Below are positions 9,094 to 17,914 of a stretch of DNA of 64,000 nt, one piece after another. Each line of letters opens with the position of its first letter. The first letter of the stretch is position 1. Below the pieces are notes generated by a model. That model was not told the DNA's origin and did not search any database. It worked only from the letters and a program-made list of their open reading frames with translations. Source of the DNA: Hyphomicrobiales bacterium (GTDB lineage: Bacteria > Pseudomonadota > Alphaproteobacteria > Rhizobiales > Methyloligellaceae); contig JAJFHP010000067.1 in assembly GCA_021775555.1 (NCBI GenBank), positions 32,722-96,721 on the forward strand, read 5' to 3'. The position numbers and the translations under genes are program-made.

Positions 9094-9899
9094 CTGAGTT
9101 TGCTCCTGATCCAGGCGCCGAAGAATTCGCCAATGAACACCAGGGCGACGATGGAGATCAGGATCGCCAGAGAAAAATCATAGTCATAGCGATTGAATGA
9201 AGCTTGCAGCACCTGGCCGATGCCGCCAGCGCCGACGATCCCGACCACGGTCGAGTGACGGATATTGGCATCCAGCCGGTAGATCGAAACGCCGAGATAT
9301 CGCGGCAGAATCTGGGGAATGATCGCGTAGACCAGGAATTTGGGGAAACTGGCGCCGGTCGCTCGCACGGCTTCCAACGAGCCCGGCGTCAAGTTTTCGA
9401 TATCCTCTGCCAGCATCTTGGAAATAAAGCTGAGACTCGCCACGACCAGGGTCAGCATACCGGCGAGGGGGCCGAAACCGAATATTTTCACGAAGATGAT
9501 CGCGATGATGACCTCATGGAAGGTTCGGGTGATGACGATAATCCCTCGGGCCACGAGATAGACAGGTTTCGGCGCCAGGTTGCTCGCGGCGCACAGGCCG
9601 ACCGGGACGGCCAGGGCCATGCCGAAAAAGCTCGCGGCAAAGGCCATCTGGATGCTCTCGCTGACACCTTTCAGCAACAGCTCCCAGCGCGAGAAGTCGG
9701 GCGGGAGCATACGACCGAACAAATTGCCCGCCCGCTCAAAGCCTTGGGAAAATCGATGCCAGTCCAAATCCAGAGAGCCGATGGACCAGAAAAAATAGAG
9801 GACAACCAGGGCGACGACGCCGCGCTGGACATGCAGGTTGGTAATCAGGCCGGGGCGTTTCCAGATTTTAGGGTAATCGGTTGTCGCAGGAGCACTCAT
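9090..9899 (-). CDS. phnE: Phosphonate-type ABC transporter permease (first PhnE)
   Basis: This 269-residue membrane protein is paralogous to the next gene, with the same EAA-type loop ([20 protein letters not shown]) and [19 protein letters not shown]. Its ATG overlaps the phnC stop by four bases. Two adjacent PhnE genes presumably give a heterodimeric channel with PhnC at the cytoplasmic side. Length and spans are normal for the family. Confidence 0.93.
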   Translation of the reverse strand: MSAPATTDYPKIWKRPGLITNLHVQRGVVALVVLYFFWSIGSLDLDWHRFSQGFERAGNLFGRMLPPDFSRWELLLKGVSESIQMAFAASFFGMALAVPVGLCAASNLAPKPVYLVARGIIVITRTFHEVIIAIIFVKIFGFGPLAGMLTLVVASLSFISKMLAEDIENLTPGSLEAVRATGASFPKFLVYAIIPQILPRYLGVSIYRLDANIRHSTVVGIVGAGGIGQVLQASFNRYDYDFSLAILISIVALVFIGEFFGAWIRSKLR

Positions 9900-10723
9900 C
9901 CCGCCGCTGCCTCTCTCTCGAGTTTGGTGCGCCGGCGGGGACGCTTCCTGGTCTCATCCTCGTCATGACCGACGGTCGTGCTCCAGTCCTCTTCACCGTA
10001 AATCTGAGTCAAAACTTCTTCAGTCAATTCATCGGGTTTGCCATCGAACACGATGTTGCCGTCGGCGAGGCCAACGACCCGGTCGGCATGCGCCTGCGCC
10101 AGTGGAACATCATGGATGTTCAGGAGCGCCGGCGTACCACTTTCATGCGCCAACTTGACAATGATTCGCATGATCTGACGTGAGGTTTTGGGATCAAGGC
10201 TCGCGGTCGGTTCGTCGATCAGCAGGAGGTCTGGCTGCTGCATCAGCGCGCGGGCAATCCCCACGCGTTGACGCTGCCCACCCGAAAGCGCATCGGCTCG
10301 TGTATTCTCGTAGCCCTCTAACCCGACACGGTCCAGCAGCTGATATGCCGCCTGGACATCATCAGGCGGGTAGTTCCGGCGAAAGGTACGCCAGAAACCG
10401 ACATAGCCAAGACGGCCGGACAGCAGGTTCTCCATCACGGTCAGGCGTTCGACCAGGTTATATTCCTGGAAGATCATGCCCATGCGCCGACGAGCCCGGC
10501 GAAGCTCACGCCGGCCAAGTTTGGTGACGTCTGTCCCATCGAGAATGATTGAGCCGGTCGTCGGTTCAACGAGGCGGTTGATGCAACGGATCAGCGTTGA
10601 TTTACCGGCGCCTGAGGGACCAATAATGGCAACGACCTGCGGTTCGTCGATGCTAAGATTCACACCATGCAGCGCTTTGAGCCCGGTCGGGTATTGTTTA
10701 ACGAGGTCGGTGATTGTCAGCAT
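9896..10723 (-). CDS. phnC: Phosphonate-type ABC transporter ATP-binding protein PhnC
   Basis: This is a 275-residue ATPase with Walker [10 protein letters not shown], signature [15 protein letters not shown], Walker [13 protein letters not shown] and a switch His region (LNIHDVPLA). It powers the two PhnE permeases. It starts 58 bases after phnD, across a strong hairpin. The C-terminus has a short basic extension ([10 protein letters not shown]) beyond the core, which may be lineage-specific. Confidence 0.94.
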   Translation of the reverse strand: MLTITDLVKQYPTGLKALHGVNLSIDEPQVVAIIGPSGAGKSTLIRCINRLVEPTTGSIILDGTDVTKLGRRELRRARRRMGMIFQEYNLVERLTVMENLLSGRLGYVGFWRTFRRNYPPDDVQAAYQLLDRVGLEGYENTRADALSGGQRQRVGIARALMQQPDLLLIDEPTASLDPKTSRQIMRIIVKLAHESGTPALLNIHDVPLAQAHADRVVGLADGNIVFDGKPDELTEEVLTQIYGEEDWSTTVGHDEDETRKRPRRRTKLEREAAAG

Positions 10724-10738
10724 GGCTCACATCTTATG

Positions 10739-10770
10739 CCGGACCGGAGGCCATATGGCTTCCGGTCCGG
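10739..10770 (-). promoter_or_regulatory. Intercistronic hairpin between phnD and phnC
   Basis: A 32-base palindrome with a single mismatched pair (arms starting CCGGACCGGAGGCC and ending GGCTTCCGGTCCGG) lies just after the phnD stop and before phnC. A strong hairpin after a binding-protein gene is the usual way to protect that message or reduce read-through into the ATPase and permease genes. That role here is inference. Confidence 0.65.
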
Positions 10771-10781
10771 TACTCAGGTCT

Positions 10782-11819
10782 CTAATTCTTCTTTTTCTTC
10801 TTCTTCTTGAGCTTCAGGCCAGCCAGTGCGTCATCGGTATATTTCACACCGTTGGTTTCCTGGATTGTCCGGATGTCGGACCAGTGCTCCTTGAAGGTAA
10901 TGGGTATGAATTTGTCCGACTTCTTGCCGAACTCCTTCTTAAGTGCCGTGCCAGTCCAGTCGAACGTCAAAAACGCATCAGTGATCTGTTTTTGCAGTTC
11001 CGGTTTCAGATTGTAGGCATACCCGTAGGACGTGGTCGGGAACAGACGTGACTGCCAGATGACGCGCAGATCGTCCTTGTTCACGACGCCCTTGTCATGC
11101 ATCCGGTCGAGTACAGAGGAGGCCACCGGTGCGGCATCGTAATCCTTGTTGGCAACGCCCATGATCGAATTGTCGTGCTTGCCGGAATAGTTGACCTTGT
11201 AGTCCTTGTCCGGCACCACGCCCATCGACTTGAACAGGGCCCGCGGCGCCTGATTGCCTGAATTGGACGACGGTGTGACATGGGCGATCTTGCGGCCTTT
11301 CATGTCCGACACTTTCTTGATGTCGGTGTCTTTGTGGGTGATGAGTTGCAGGCGATAACCGAACTGACCGTCAGCTTTACCCATGATGGCGATCGGCACA
11401 TAACCAGCCAGATTCACACCAAACACGGTCGGGCCGGTGGAAATGCCCGCAACATGCAGACGTCCTGAGCGCATTGCCTCGACTTGTGCTGCGTAGGATT
11501 CAGCGCCGTACCACTTGACCTTCTTACCGGTTTTCTTGGCCATGTAGTCCATGAACTCGGTGAACACATTCTCATAGACCGAGGGGTCCTCAACGGGCGT
11601 GTAAGAGAATACCAATGTGTCCGGATCGAGCAGCTTTGAGGCATCCGTCGGCGTGTCAGCGACCAGATCGCCATTGTCATCGCAAAAGCGGGTATCGAGA
11701 TTTCCGCGGTTCTTACAGGCAGCGGAAACTGGGGTGGCGGCGGTGATTGCGAATGCTATGGCACCCGTCGCAAAGATACCGGCGCTCAGGAATCGCCGCA
11801 ATTTTACAAACATACTCAT
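10782..11819 (-). CDS. phnD: Phosphonate/phosphate ABC transporter substrate-binding protein PhnD
   Basis: The ATG at 11819 is chosen because GGGAGGAAATA precedes it directly; the ORF-track start adds 16 unlikely residues. The product is 345 residues with a signal peptide ending near TPVSA. The PhnD-type fold is shown by FSYTPVEDPSVYENVFTEF, the ligand-binding stretch HVTPSSNSGNQAPRALF and YDAAPVASSVLDRM. It captures a phosphonate, phosphite or phosphate-type anion in the periplasm. The protein ends in an unusual run of lysines (KLKKKKKKKN). It is the first gene of the transporter operon. Confidence 0.92.
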   Translation of the reverse strand: MSMFVKLRRFLSAGIFATGAIAFAITAATPVSAACKNRGNLDTRFCDDNGDLVADTPTDASKLLDPDTLVFSYTPVEDPSVYENVFTEFMDYMAKKTGKKVKWYGAESYAAQVEAMRSGRLHVAGISTGPTVFGVNLAGYVPIAIMGKADGQFGYRLQLITHKDTDIKKVSDMKGRKIAHVTPSSNSGNQAPRALFKSMGVVPDKDYKVNYSGKHDNSIMGVANKDYDAAPVASSVLDRMHDKGVVNKDDLRVIWQSRLFPTTSYGYAYNLKPELQKQITDAFLTFDWTGTALKKEFGKKSDKFIPITFKEHWSDIRTIQETNGVKYTDDALAGLKLKKKKKKKN

Positions 11820-11993
11820 TATTTCCTCCCTGTGATTTTTGTCATCACGACGGTATCTTTCGTTCACAGCACCGCCATTGTTCAGACCTGCACATATTGC
11901 GCATTTTGAGTATTACAAAGCGGCTCACATAATACAAAGAAGAAGTATGGATGCACCTTGCTGGCCGCAACAATTGCGTAATTTTTTCCCTCC

Positions 11994-12827
11994 TCAGCGC
12001 ACCTCGAGCAAGGCACGGGCGAGCTCGGTAAAACCTGAACCTGAAGGTGCGTTTGTGACATATGCGGGCTCGGTATCAAGATGGTCGCGGAATTCCAGGA
12101 GATTGGCGACGCCGATGGCGTTCTGGAAAAAACCGAACATCGGTGCATCGTTTGGCGAGTCGCCGGCAAACACGATCTTCTCATTTTCCTTTTCTGGATC
12201 TATGCCGAATTCCTCGGTCAGAAGACGCGTTGTCATGGTCAGTTTGTCATAGTCGCCAAACCATCCATTGACGTGGATCGAGCTGATCTTGGCATGGGCG
12301 CCTGCCTCCTTGAACAATTCAACGATACGCATCACATCGCTCTCAGCCAGTGCGGGAACATCCTCACAATAATCGATCGTGAGATCGGCTTCGCGGCAGA
12401 ACTGGTCAGTGGATATCGCAGCGCCCGGTATTTCATTCACGATATGCCGGCCCAGTTTTTCCAGCCGCTCGCGGTTCCGGGCCCGCGTCGCTTCATTTTC
12501 AACATAACGGCGGATCATGCGGCGTGCCGAATGGTCGTAGCGGTAGTAGAATGCGCCATTCTCGCCGACCACCCCATCGACAGGCCACATGCGGGCAATA
12601 TGATCGCACCAGCCGGCGGGCCGTCCGGTGATCGCTGCCGTTTTCAGACCCGCGCTCTGCAACTCCTCGAGTGCGCCATAGGCCTGGGAGGTGAGCCGGC
12701 CCCCGGTGGTCAGGGTGTCGTCGATATCGAACAGCACAAACCGGATGTCGCGGCGCTCATCTGCAGGGAACTCCGTCAGGGGTTTTAGCTTGGGGTGCAT
12801 ACAACTCGTAATCCTGGTTTTCTTCAC
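11994..12827 (-). CDS. HAD-superfamily (IIB-type) phosphatase
   Basis: The product is 277 residues from a GTG at 12827 that directly follows the upstream stop; an ATG at 12800 (MHPKLKP) is an alternative. HAD motifs are complete: nucleophile loop FDIDDTLT, motif II ITGRP, a Lys in the cap/third-motif region and motif IV GDSPNDAPMF. The cap resembles the IIB group, which contains sugar phosphatases such as trehalose-, sucrose- and mannosyl-3-phosphoglycerate phosphatases. It is the last gene of the Ugp-like operon, so it probably dephosphorylates an imported or derived phospho-compound (inference). Confidence 0.85.
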   Translation of the reverse strand: MKKTRITSCMHPKLKPLTEFPADERRDIRFVLFDIDDTLTTGGRLTSQAYGALEELQSAGLKTAAITGRPAGWCDHIARMWPVDGVVGENGAFYYRYDHSARRMIRRYVENEATRARNRERLEKLGRHIVNEIPGAAISTDQFCREADLTIDYCEDVPALAESDVMRIVELFKEAGAHAKISSIHVNGWFGDYDKLTMTTRLLTEEFGIDPEKENEKIVFAGDSPNDAPMFGFFQNAIGVANLLEFRDHLDTEPAYVTNAPSGSGFTELARALLEVR

Positions 12828-13694
12828 TCAATCATAAACATCCGCGAGACGCAGCATCAGGGGTTGATGGTCCGAGGCATTTGTCTGCGTATCGACAATG
12901 ACGTCTTCGGCGTTACGCGCAATGGCATCTGTAATAAAAAAATAATCGCGGCAATGGGGGCCCTTTGGCCACTGGTCATGGTCATGGATCCCACAAGTTG
13001 GATCATGGGGGCAGTCAGAATGGATTACCCGCCAGGCATCCTGGAAGCGAAACATATTGTCGTGGAATGGCGCGAGCATCGCGTCATATTCATTGAAATC
13101 TATCTCCATGTTGAAATCACCGCAGATGACGCAATCCTCTGGCCTGACAAGAGTCTGGTATGGCCCTTCTTCATCAACCAGCGGTGGGGCCTGTATGTTT
13201 GAAACAATCTCGGCATGGAGGGCTCTCAAGTGCTCGATCTGGGCCACACGCTGTTTCGCGGAATGATATTCGAGATGCGTGTTTATCACCCGCAAGGGGC
13301 CATTTGCAGTTGCAACACTTATCTCAGTTGCCTGGCGCGCCATGTGGCGAATGCCACTTTCAGCCGGTTGCGGTAGAGGGTGGTGAAAAACCGAGTGTAT
13401 GGGCAGACGCGTCAAAGTTGCATTGCCGAATTGCCAGCGTGGTTGAGTGTCATCTTTGCCAGCTTCAACAGCGGCACCGAAAACCACCTCATAGTCCGGA
13501 AACAAGGCTGATATCTCTGCAATCTGGTCTGGCGCGGGTCCATCCTCGACAAGCTGGAGATGTGTAGAGAGTTCCTGGAGGCAGATGACATCCGGGTTAC
13601 ACATGTCGTCAATCACTTTGGCAATCCTCTCCAGCGAGACGACCCCGTCGGTGCCCTTGCCGTTCTGAATGTTCCAGCTAAGGAGAATTGTCAT
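12828..13694 (-). CDS. Endonuclease/exonuclease/phosphatase (EEP) family hydrolase
   Basis: The 288-residue protein has all EEP active-site blocks: SWNIQNG near the start, CLQEL (metal-binding Glu), INTHLEYHS, CGDFNME and the terminal SDHQPL. There is no signal peptide, so it acts in the cytoplasm. It overlaps the upstream permease by four bases and abuts the HAD phosphatase, so it is a true member of the glycerol 3-phosphate-type import operon. A phosphodiesterase acting on glycerophosphodiesters would fit this position, but EEP proteins also include nucleases and inositol phosphatases. The substrate is inference. Confidence 0.85.
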   Translation of the reverse strand: MTILLSWNIQNGKGTDGVVSLERIAKVIDDMCNPDVICLQELSTHLQLVEDGPAPDQIAEISALFPDYEVVFGAAVEAGKDDTQPRWQFGNATLTRLPIHSVFHHPLPQPAESGIRHMARQATEISVATANGPLRVINTHLEYHSAKQRVAQIEHLRALHAEIVSNIQAPPLVDEEGPYQTLVRPEDCVICGDFNMEIDFNEYDAMLAPFHDNMFRFQDAWRVIHSDCPHDPTCGIHDHDQWPKGPHCRDYFFITDAIARNAEDVIVDTQTNASDHQPLMLRLADVYD

Positions 13695-14521
13695 TTAATT
13701 CCCGCATACATGAAGGATTGGACGAACTGTCGCTGGAATAGCAGGAAGGCGATCAGCAACGGTGCTACCGATAACAAGGTTGCTGCTGAAATAATCGACC
13801 AGTCGATACCTGACTCAGGGGATGCAAAAATGCCAAGTCCCACGGTCAGTGGGCGCGTTTCAACCGAATTGGTGATGATCAGGGGCCACAGGAAATTGTT
13901 CCAGTGGTGTGAGATCGAAACCAGGCCGAAGGCCAGATATGTCGGTCGTGCAAGCGGAACATAGACTTTCATCAAAATGCCGAACATCCCGCAGCCCTCC
14001 AGCCGGGCTGCTTCCTCAAGTTCCTTGGGTGTTGACTTGAAGGCCTGCCGCAGCAGGAAGATGCCGAAGGCGCTGGCCATGTAGGGCAGGCCAATGCCGA
14101 CAATGGTATCGACAAGGTTCAGGCTGGCCAGGGTGCCGTAATTTTCGACAATCAGAATTTCCGGCGTGATCATCAACTGCATCAGCACCAGGGCGAAGGC
14201 GACATTGCTGCCGAAAAAGCGGTATCGGGCAAAGGCATAGGCTGCCAGCGTTCCAACGACCAGCTGGGCACTCAGCAGCATGGTGACCAGGATAAAGGTG
14301 TTGAGTCCATAGCGAAGGAACGGCGCCTGAGACAAAGCCTCCCGGAAATTCTCCAGGGTCAGGGGCGCAAAAATATCGAAGTGGATGGCATATTCGCCAG
14401 AATGAAATGCGGCCCAGAAGGCATATAACAACGGCGAGATCCACAACAAAGCAAGCACCCAGGCCGCCACGGTTTCCAGCGTGTCGTAAAAGTTCCAGCC
14501 CTTTGATGTGGTCACGCTCAT
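13691..14521 (-). CDS. CUT1-family ABC transporter permease (UgpE/MalG-like)
   Basis: This 276-residue inner-membrane permease has about six spans and the EAA loop ELEEAARLEGCGMFGILMKVYVPLARP. It overlaps the preceding permease by four bases. Together they form the channel of a glycerol 3-phosphate or carbohydrate importer of the Ugp type. The glycerol 3-phosphate assignment rests on the neighbouring GlpR-like regulator, glpD and glpK. Confidence 0.9.
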   Translation of the reverse strand: MSVTTSKGWNFYDTLETVAAWVLALLWISPLLYAFWAAFHSGEYAIHFDIFAPLTLENFREALSQAPFLRYGLNTFILVTMLLSAQLVVGTLAAYAFARYRFFGSNVAFALVLMQLMITPEILIVENYGTLASLNLVDTIVGIGLPYMASAFGIFLLRQAFKSTPKELEEAARLEGCGMFGILMKVYVPLARPTYLAFGLVSISHHWNNFLWPLIITNSVETRPLTVGLGIFASPESGIDWSIISAATLLSVAPLLIAFLLFQRQFVQSFMYAGIK

Positions 14522-15402
14522 CGGTAGTGAATCCTCCGGTCGAGTAGGAAGAATTGCACCAGGGCCATGATCGCCAACAGGGCGAGAAGCACCACCGTCA
14601 GCGTGGCTGCATAGTTGGTATCGAAGTAGGAAAAGGCGCTTTCAAAAATATAATAGAGCAGCAGGTTGCTGGCATTGTCTGGTCCGCCCTTGGTCAGCAC
14701 GAACAGATGGTCAACCAGCTTGAAGGAGTTCAGCACGGCGTTTATCAGCACGAACAACGTGGTCGGCATGAGCAGCGGGAACAGGACACGACGGAAGAAA
14801 TACCAGCGCGACGCTCCTTCGAGCCTTGCTGCCTCGCGCAACTCAGGCGGCACATGCTGCAGGGCGGCAAGATAAAAGATCATGAAAAACCCGGCTTCCT
14901 TCCACACCGTCATGATGATGATGGCTGGAAGCACTGTTTTGGGATCGCCCAGCCAGTTATGTCCGGAGATACCAAACCAGCTCGATATCTGGTCGATCAG
15001 GCCAATATCGGGCGAATAGAAAAACAGCCAGATATTGGCTACCGCGATCATGGGCAGAATGGTCGGTGTGAAATAGGCCATGCGCACAAATGAGCGCCCG
15101 GGCATTGCGCGGTTGACGAGCAGCGCCATTGAAATTGCCAGGATAATGGAAGTGGGAATGGTCCCGAGAGCGAACCACAGATTATTGTACAGGACTTTCC
15201 AGAAAATCGGGTCCGCGTACATCGACTCGTAGTTTGCCAACCCGACAAAACGTGAAGGCCGGATCACCGTGCCCTTGGAAAAAAGACTGTCGATGATGGT
15301 CTTTATAGTCGGGTAATGCGTAAAGGCAACGAGCAGGATGGCTGCCGGGGTTAGCAGCAGCCAGCCATGTACATGCCTCATGAGATTTCGCGATGGATGC
15401 AT
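14518..15402 (-). CDS. CUT1-family ABC transporter permease (UgpA/MalF-like)
   Basis: This 294-residue permease has a membrane-spanning start (HGWLLLTPAAILLVAFTHYP) and the EAA loop (ELREAARLEGASRWYFFRRVLFP). It starts 77 bases after the binding-protein gene, across a GC-rich hairpin, and overlaps the next permease by four bases. It is the partner subunit of the UgpE-like permease. Confidence 0.9.
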   Translation of the reverse strand: MHPSRNLMRHVHGWLLLTPAAILLVAFTHYPTIKTIIDSLFSKGTVIRPSRFVGLANYESMYADPIFWKVLYNNLWFALGTIPTSIILAISMALLVNRAMPGRSFVRMAYFTPTILPMIAVANIWLFFYSPDIGLIDQISSWFGISGHNWLGDPKTVLPAIIIMTVWKEAGFFMIFYLAALQHVPPELREAARLEGASRWYFFRRVLFPLLMPTTLFVLINAVLNSFKLVDHLFVLTKGGPDNASNLLLYYIFESAFSYFDTNYAATLTVVLLALLAIMALVQFFLLDRRIHYR

Positions 15403-15439
15403 TTTTTTCTCAATCGCGGTGGTTCTTTTAAAGAATTTG

Positions 15440-15472
15440 GGGGAACGGGGCGGGAGGTCTGCCCCGCTCCCC
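15440..15472 (-). promoter_or_regulatory. Intercistronic hairpin after the binding-protein gene
   Basis: Arms GGGGAACGGGGC and GCCCCGCTCCCC (12 pairs, one mismatch, 9-base loop) lie directly after the stop of the solute-binding-protein gene and before the permease genes. As at phnD/phnC, this probably stabilises the binding-protein message or attenuates downstream expression (inference). Confidence 0.6.
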
Positions 15473-15479
15473 TCTCATG

Positions 15480-16772
15480 CTAGCGGTAGGCCTTCAGCAG
15501 CCGGTCGGCGGTTGCCTGAGCTTCTTTCATTGCCGCTTCCGGTGTCTTGGTTCCGGTCAGGGCTGACTGGATTGCGTCATCCAGCGCCTTGCGCACCCTG
15601 CCGGTCTGGAAGGTCGACAACTCTGCCGTTGCATATTTCAGCTGGTCGCGGGCCACTGCTGCATATGGGAAGCCTTTGACATATTCCTTCAGCTTGGCGT
15701 TGTCATAGGCTGACTGGCTGACACCCATATAGCCGGTCTTCATGGACCATGCAGCGGAGCGCGCCGGGTTGGTCATATACTTGATCAACTTCATTGAAGC
15801 GGTGCGTTCCTCAGGCGTGGTCTTCTTGAAAATGTAGAAGTTGCCACCGCCTGTCGGCGTGCCACGGCGTTTGTTGGCGGGCAGCATCGCGACGCCAAAG
15901 TCGAACTTGGCCTTTTTCTTGACGACAGTCAGGTTGCCCGTCGAATGCCACATGATGGCGGTTTTGCCTTCAAGGAAGTTCTTGCGCAGGGTGCCCCATT
16001 CAATGGTGCCCGATGGCATGACCTTGTACTTGGATCCCAGGTCTTTCCAGAACTGCAGCGCCTCGACCGTGGCCGGTGCACTGAAGTTGGTTTTGTTGCC
16101 GGCGCCATTCATCAGCACCTGGTCATTCTGCATGCTGAGCGCTCCGAACATCCAGTAGGGATAGCCCGTTGACGGGATCATCATGCCCCACTGGGAACCG
16201 TCACTCTTGGTGAGTTTCTTGCCTGCTGAAACCAGTTCATCCCAAGACGCGGGGGCCTTTTCCGGGTCCAGTCCTGCAGCCCTGAACGCATCCTTGTTGT
16301 AATACATCACAATGGTTGAACGCTGGAACGGAATGCCCCAGGTCTTTCCCCTGGTGACGCCATTTTGCATCAATGTCGGGTAGAAGGATTTCAGCCAGGC
16401 CTTGTCTTCAGCAGTCTTGACCACATCATCGAAGGGGATGATGGCGTCCTGTTCGATCAGTTCGTAAAGATCAATGGAGAACATCACTGAGAGCTGTGCC
16501 GGCTTGCCGCTCTTCAGGGCTGCCAGGGCCTTGATGCGCGCATCATTATAGTTGCCTGCATAAATGGCTTTGACGTTGATGCTGGGATTCTCTTTCATGA
16601 AACCCGCAACCATGCCGTCGACAATCTTGGTCAATGGACCACCAACCGCGACCGGGTAATACATGGTCAGATTGGTATCGGCCCGGGCAGTGGCCGGGGT
16701 GCCGGCGACTGCAATGGACAGGCAGGCTGCCATTGTCGTGCCGGTGAGTGTCTTCTTGAGTATATTGAGCAT
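15480..16772 (-). CDS. Extracellular solute-binding protein (family 1, UgpB-like)
   Basis: The ATG at 16772 is chosen over the ORF-track start because GGGAGGAG lies just upstream and a signal peptide follows (MLNILKKTLTGTTMAACLSIAVAG...ARA). The product is 430 residues with a family 1 binding-protein layout: NLTMYYPVAVGGPLTKIVDG near the start, WGIPFQRSTIVMYYN and PASWDELVSAGKKLT in the middle. UgpB-type proteins bind sn-glycerol 3-phosphate or glycerophosphodiesters in the periplasm. The ligand here is inferred from the glp genes on both sides. Confidence 0.9.
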   Translation of the reverse strand: MLNILKKTLTGTTMAACLSIAVAGTPATARADTNLTMYYPVAVGGPLTKIVDGMVAGFMKENPSINVKAIYAGNYNDARIKALAALKSGKPAQLSVMFSIDLYELIEQDAIIPFDDVVKTAEDKAWLKSFYPTLMQNGVTRGKTWGIPFQRSTIVMYYNKDAFRAAGLDPEKAPASWDELVSAGKKLTKSDGSQWGMMIPSTGYPYWMFGALSMQNDQVLMNGAGNKTNFSAPATVEALQFWKDLGSKYKVMPSGTIEWGTLRKNFLEGKTAIMWHSTGNLTVVKKKAKFDFGVAMLPANKRRGTPTGGGNFYIFKKTTPEERTASMKLIKYMTNPARSAAWSMKTGYMGVSQSAYDNAKLKEYVKGFPYAAVARDQLKYATAELSTFQTGRVRKALDDAIQSALTGTKTPEAAMKEAQATADRLLKAYR

Positions 16773-16858
16773 CAGATAAAACTCCTCCCTTACTGCTGGT
16801 TTCAACTTCCAAGGATCGATTTTTCGATCCCGTTCGCTGCGTCGGCATTTCCTGAATG

Positions 16859-17914
16859 TCATGCCGACGCTGACGGTTTGGCATCTATGCCACCCCGCCT
16901 TATTCCTTCCTCGTCAAACAGATGAATGTCGTCGGCGTTCCAGGTGATGTGAAGCGTCTCACCGGGTACGGCGTTTGTCCTTCCGTCAATCCGCGCCATC
17001 AGGTTTTGCTTTCCATGGCGCAACCGTAGGACGGTTTCGGCCCCCATATAGTCGACAGCGCTGATTTTTACGGACAAACCCTTGTCCGCGATGCTGATAT
17101 TCTCCGGGCGCACACCCAGCTGCCAGCCTGGTGACCCGGACGGGATAGCGCCGTTCAATGCGCCGCGATCCTTGATCTGGTCGATGCGCAATACATTCAT
17201 TGGCGGCATGCCGAGGAAGCGGGCAGAGAATGTCGTAGACGGTGTCTCGTAAAGCTCGGAAGGTTTGCCGATCTGCTCAACCCGCCCGTCTTTCAGCAGC
17301 ACAACCTGGTCAGCCAGGGACATGGCTTCGGTCTGGTCATGGGTCACATAGACCATGGTCAATTTCAGTTTTCTCTGAAGGATGTGGATCTCGTCGCGCA
17401 TTTCGGCGCGCAATTTGGCGTCGAGGTTCGACAAGGGCTCGTCCATCAGGCAGACCGGCTGATCAGCAACGATGGTCCGTGCAAGCGCCACTCGCTGGCG
17501 CTGCCCTCCGGACAGGTTGGCGGGCTTGCGATCCAGTAACTCCTCCAGGCCAACCATGCGCGCTGCCTCTTGCAGCCGCTTGTCCCTCACAGCCTGTTCC
17601 ACTTTGCGGACCTTCAGGCCAAAAAGGATATTCTCCCTCACATTCAAATGAGGAAACAGCGCGTATGACTGAAACACCATCGAGACACCGCGTTTGGCCG
17701 CATCCTTGTGCGTGACATCCTGCCCGTTGATATGCACCTGGCCCGAACTGACATCTTCCAGGCCGGCAATCATGCGCAGAAGAGTGGACTTGCCACATCC
17801 AGATGGCCCCAGGAGCACCGTCAAGCTTCCCTGCGGCACGTCGAACGAAACGTCGTCGACGGCACGAATGTCTCCCCAGTGCTTGGCAAGATTGCGGATT
17901 TCGATACCCGTCAT
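16859..17914 (-). CDS. ugpC: CUT1-family ABC transporter ATP-binding protein (UgpC/MalK-like)
   Basis: The ATG at 17914 overlaps the regulator stop as ATGA and has GGAGGAG about ten bases upstream; the longer ORF needs a TTG start. The product is 351 residues with Walker A GPSGCGKST, signature [14 protein letters not shown], Walker B VCLMDEPLSNLD, switch region YVTHDQTEAM and a C-terminal TOBE-type regulatory domain. It energises the CUT1 permeases. Its position first after the GlpR-like gene is unusual in that ATPase genes often come last in ugp operons. Confidence 0.9.
   Translation of the reverse strand: MTGIEIRNLAKHWGDIRAVDDVSFDVPQGSLTVLLGPSGCGKSTLLRMIAGLEDVSSGQVHINGQDVTHKDAAKRGVSMVFQSYALFPHLNVRENILFGLKVRKVEQAVRDKRLQEAARMVGLEELLDRKPANLSGGQRQRVALARTIVADQPVCLMDEPLSNLDAKLRAEMRDEIHILQRKLKLTMVYVTHDQTEAMSLADQVVLLKDGRVEQIGKPSELYETPSTTFSARFLGMPPMNVLRIDQIKDRGALNGAIPSGSPGWQLGVRPENISIADKGLSVKISAVDYMGAETVLRLRHGKQNLMARIDGRTNAVPGETLHITWNADDIHLFDEEGIRRGGIDAKPSASA

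Noticed and set aside
8281-11819. Complete phosphonate degradation locus
   Set aside because: Only the transporter is present; no C-P lyase, phosphonatase or phnF-like regulator genes lie in the window.
11820-11993. Pho box upstream of phnD
   Set aside because: No pair of CTGTCAT-type direct repeats with 11-base spacing could be found; only short AT-rich direct repeats (TATTACAAAG, TAATACAAAG).
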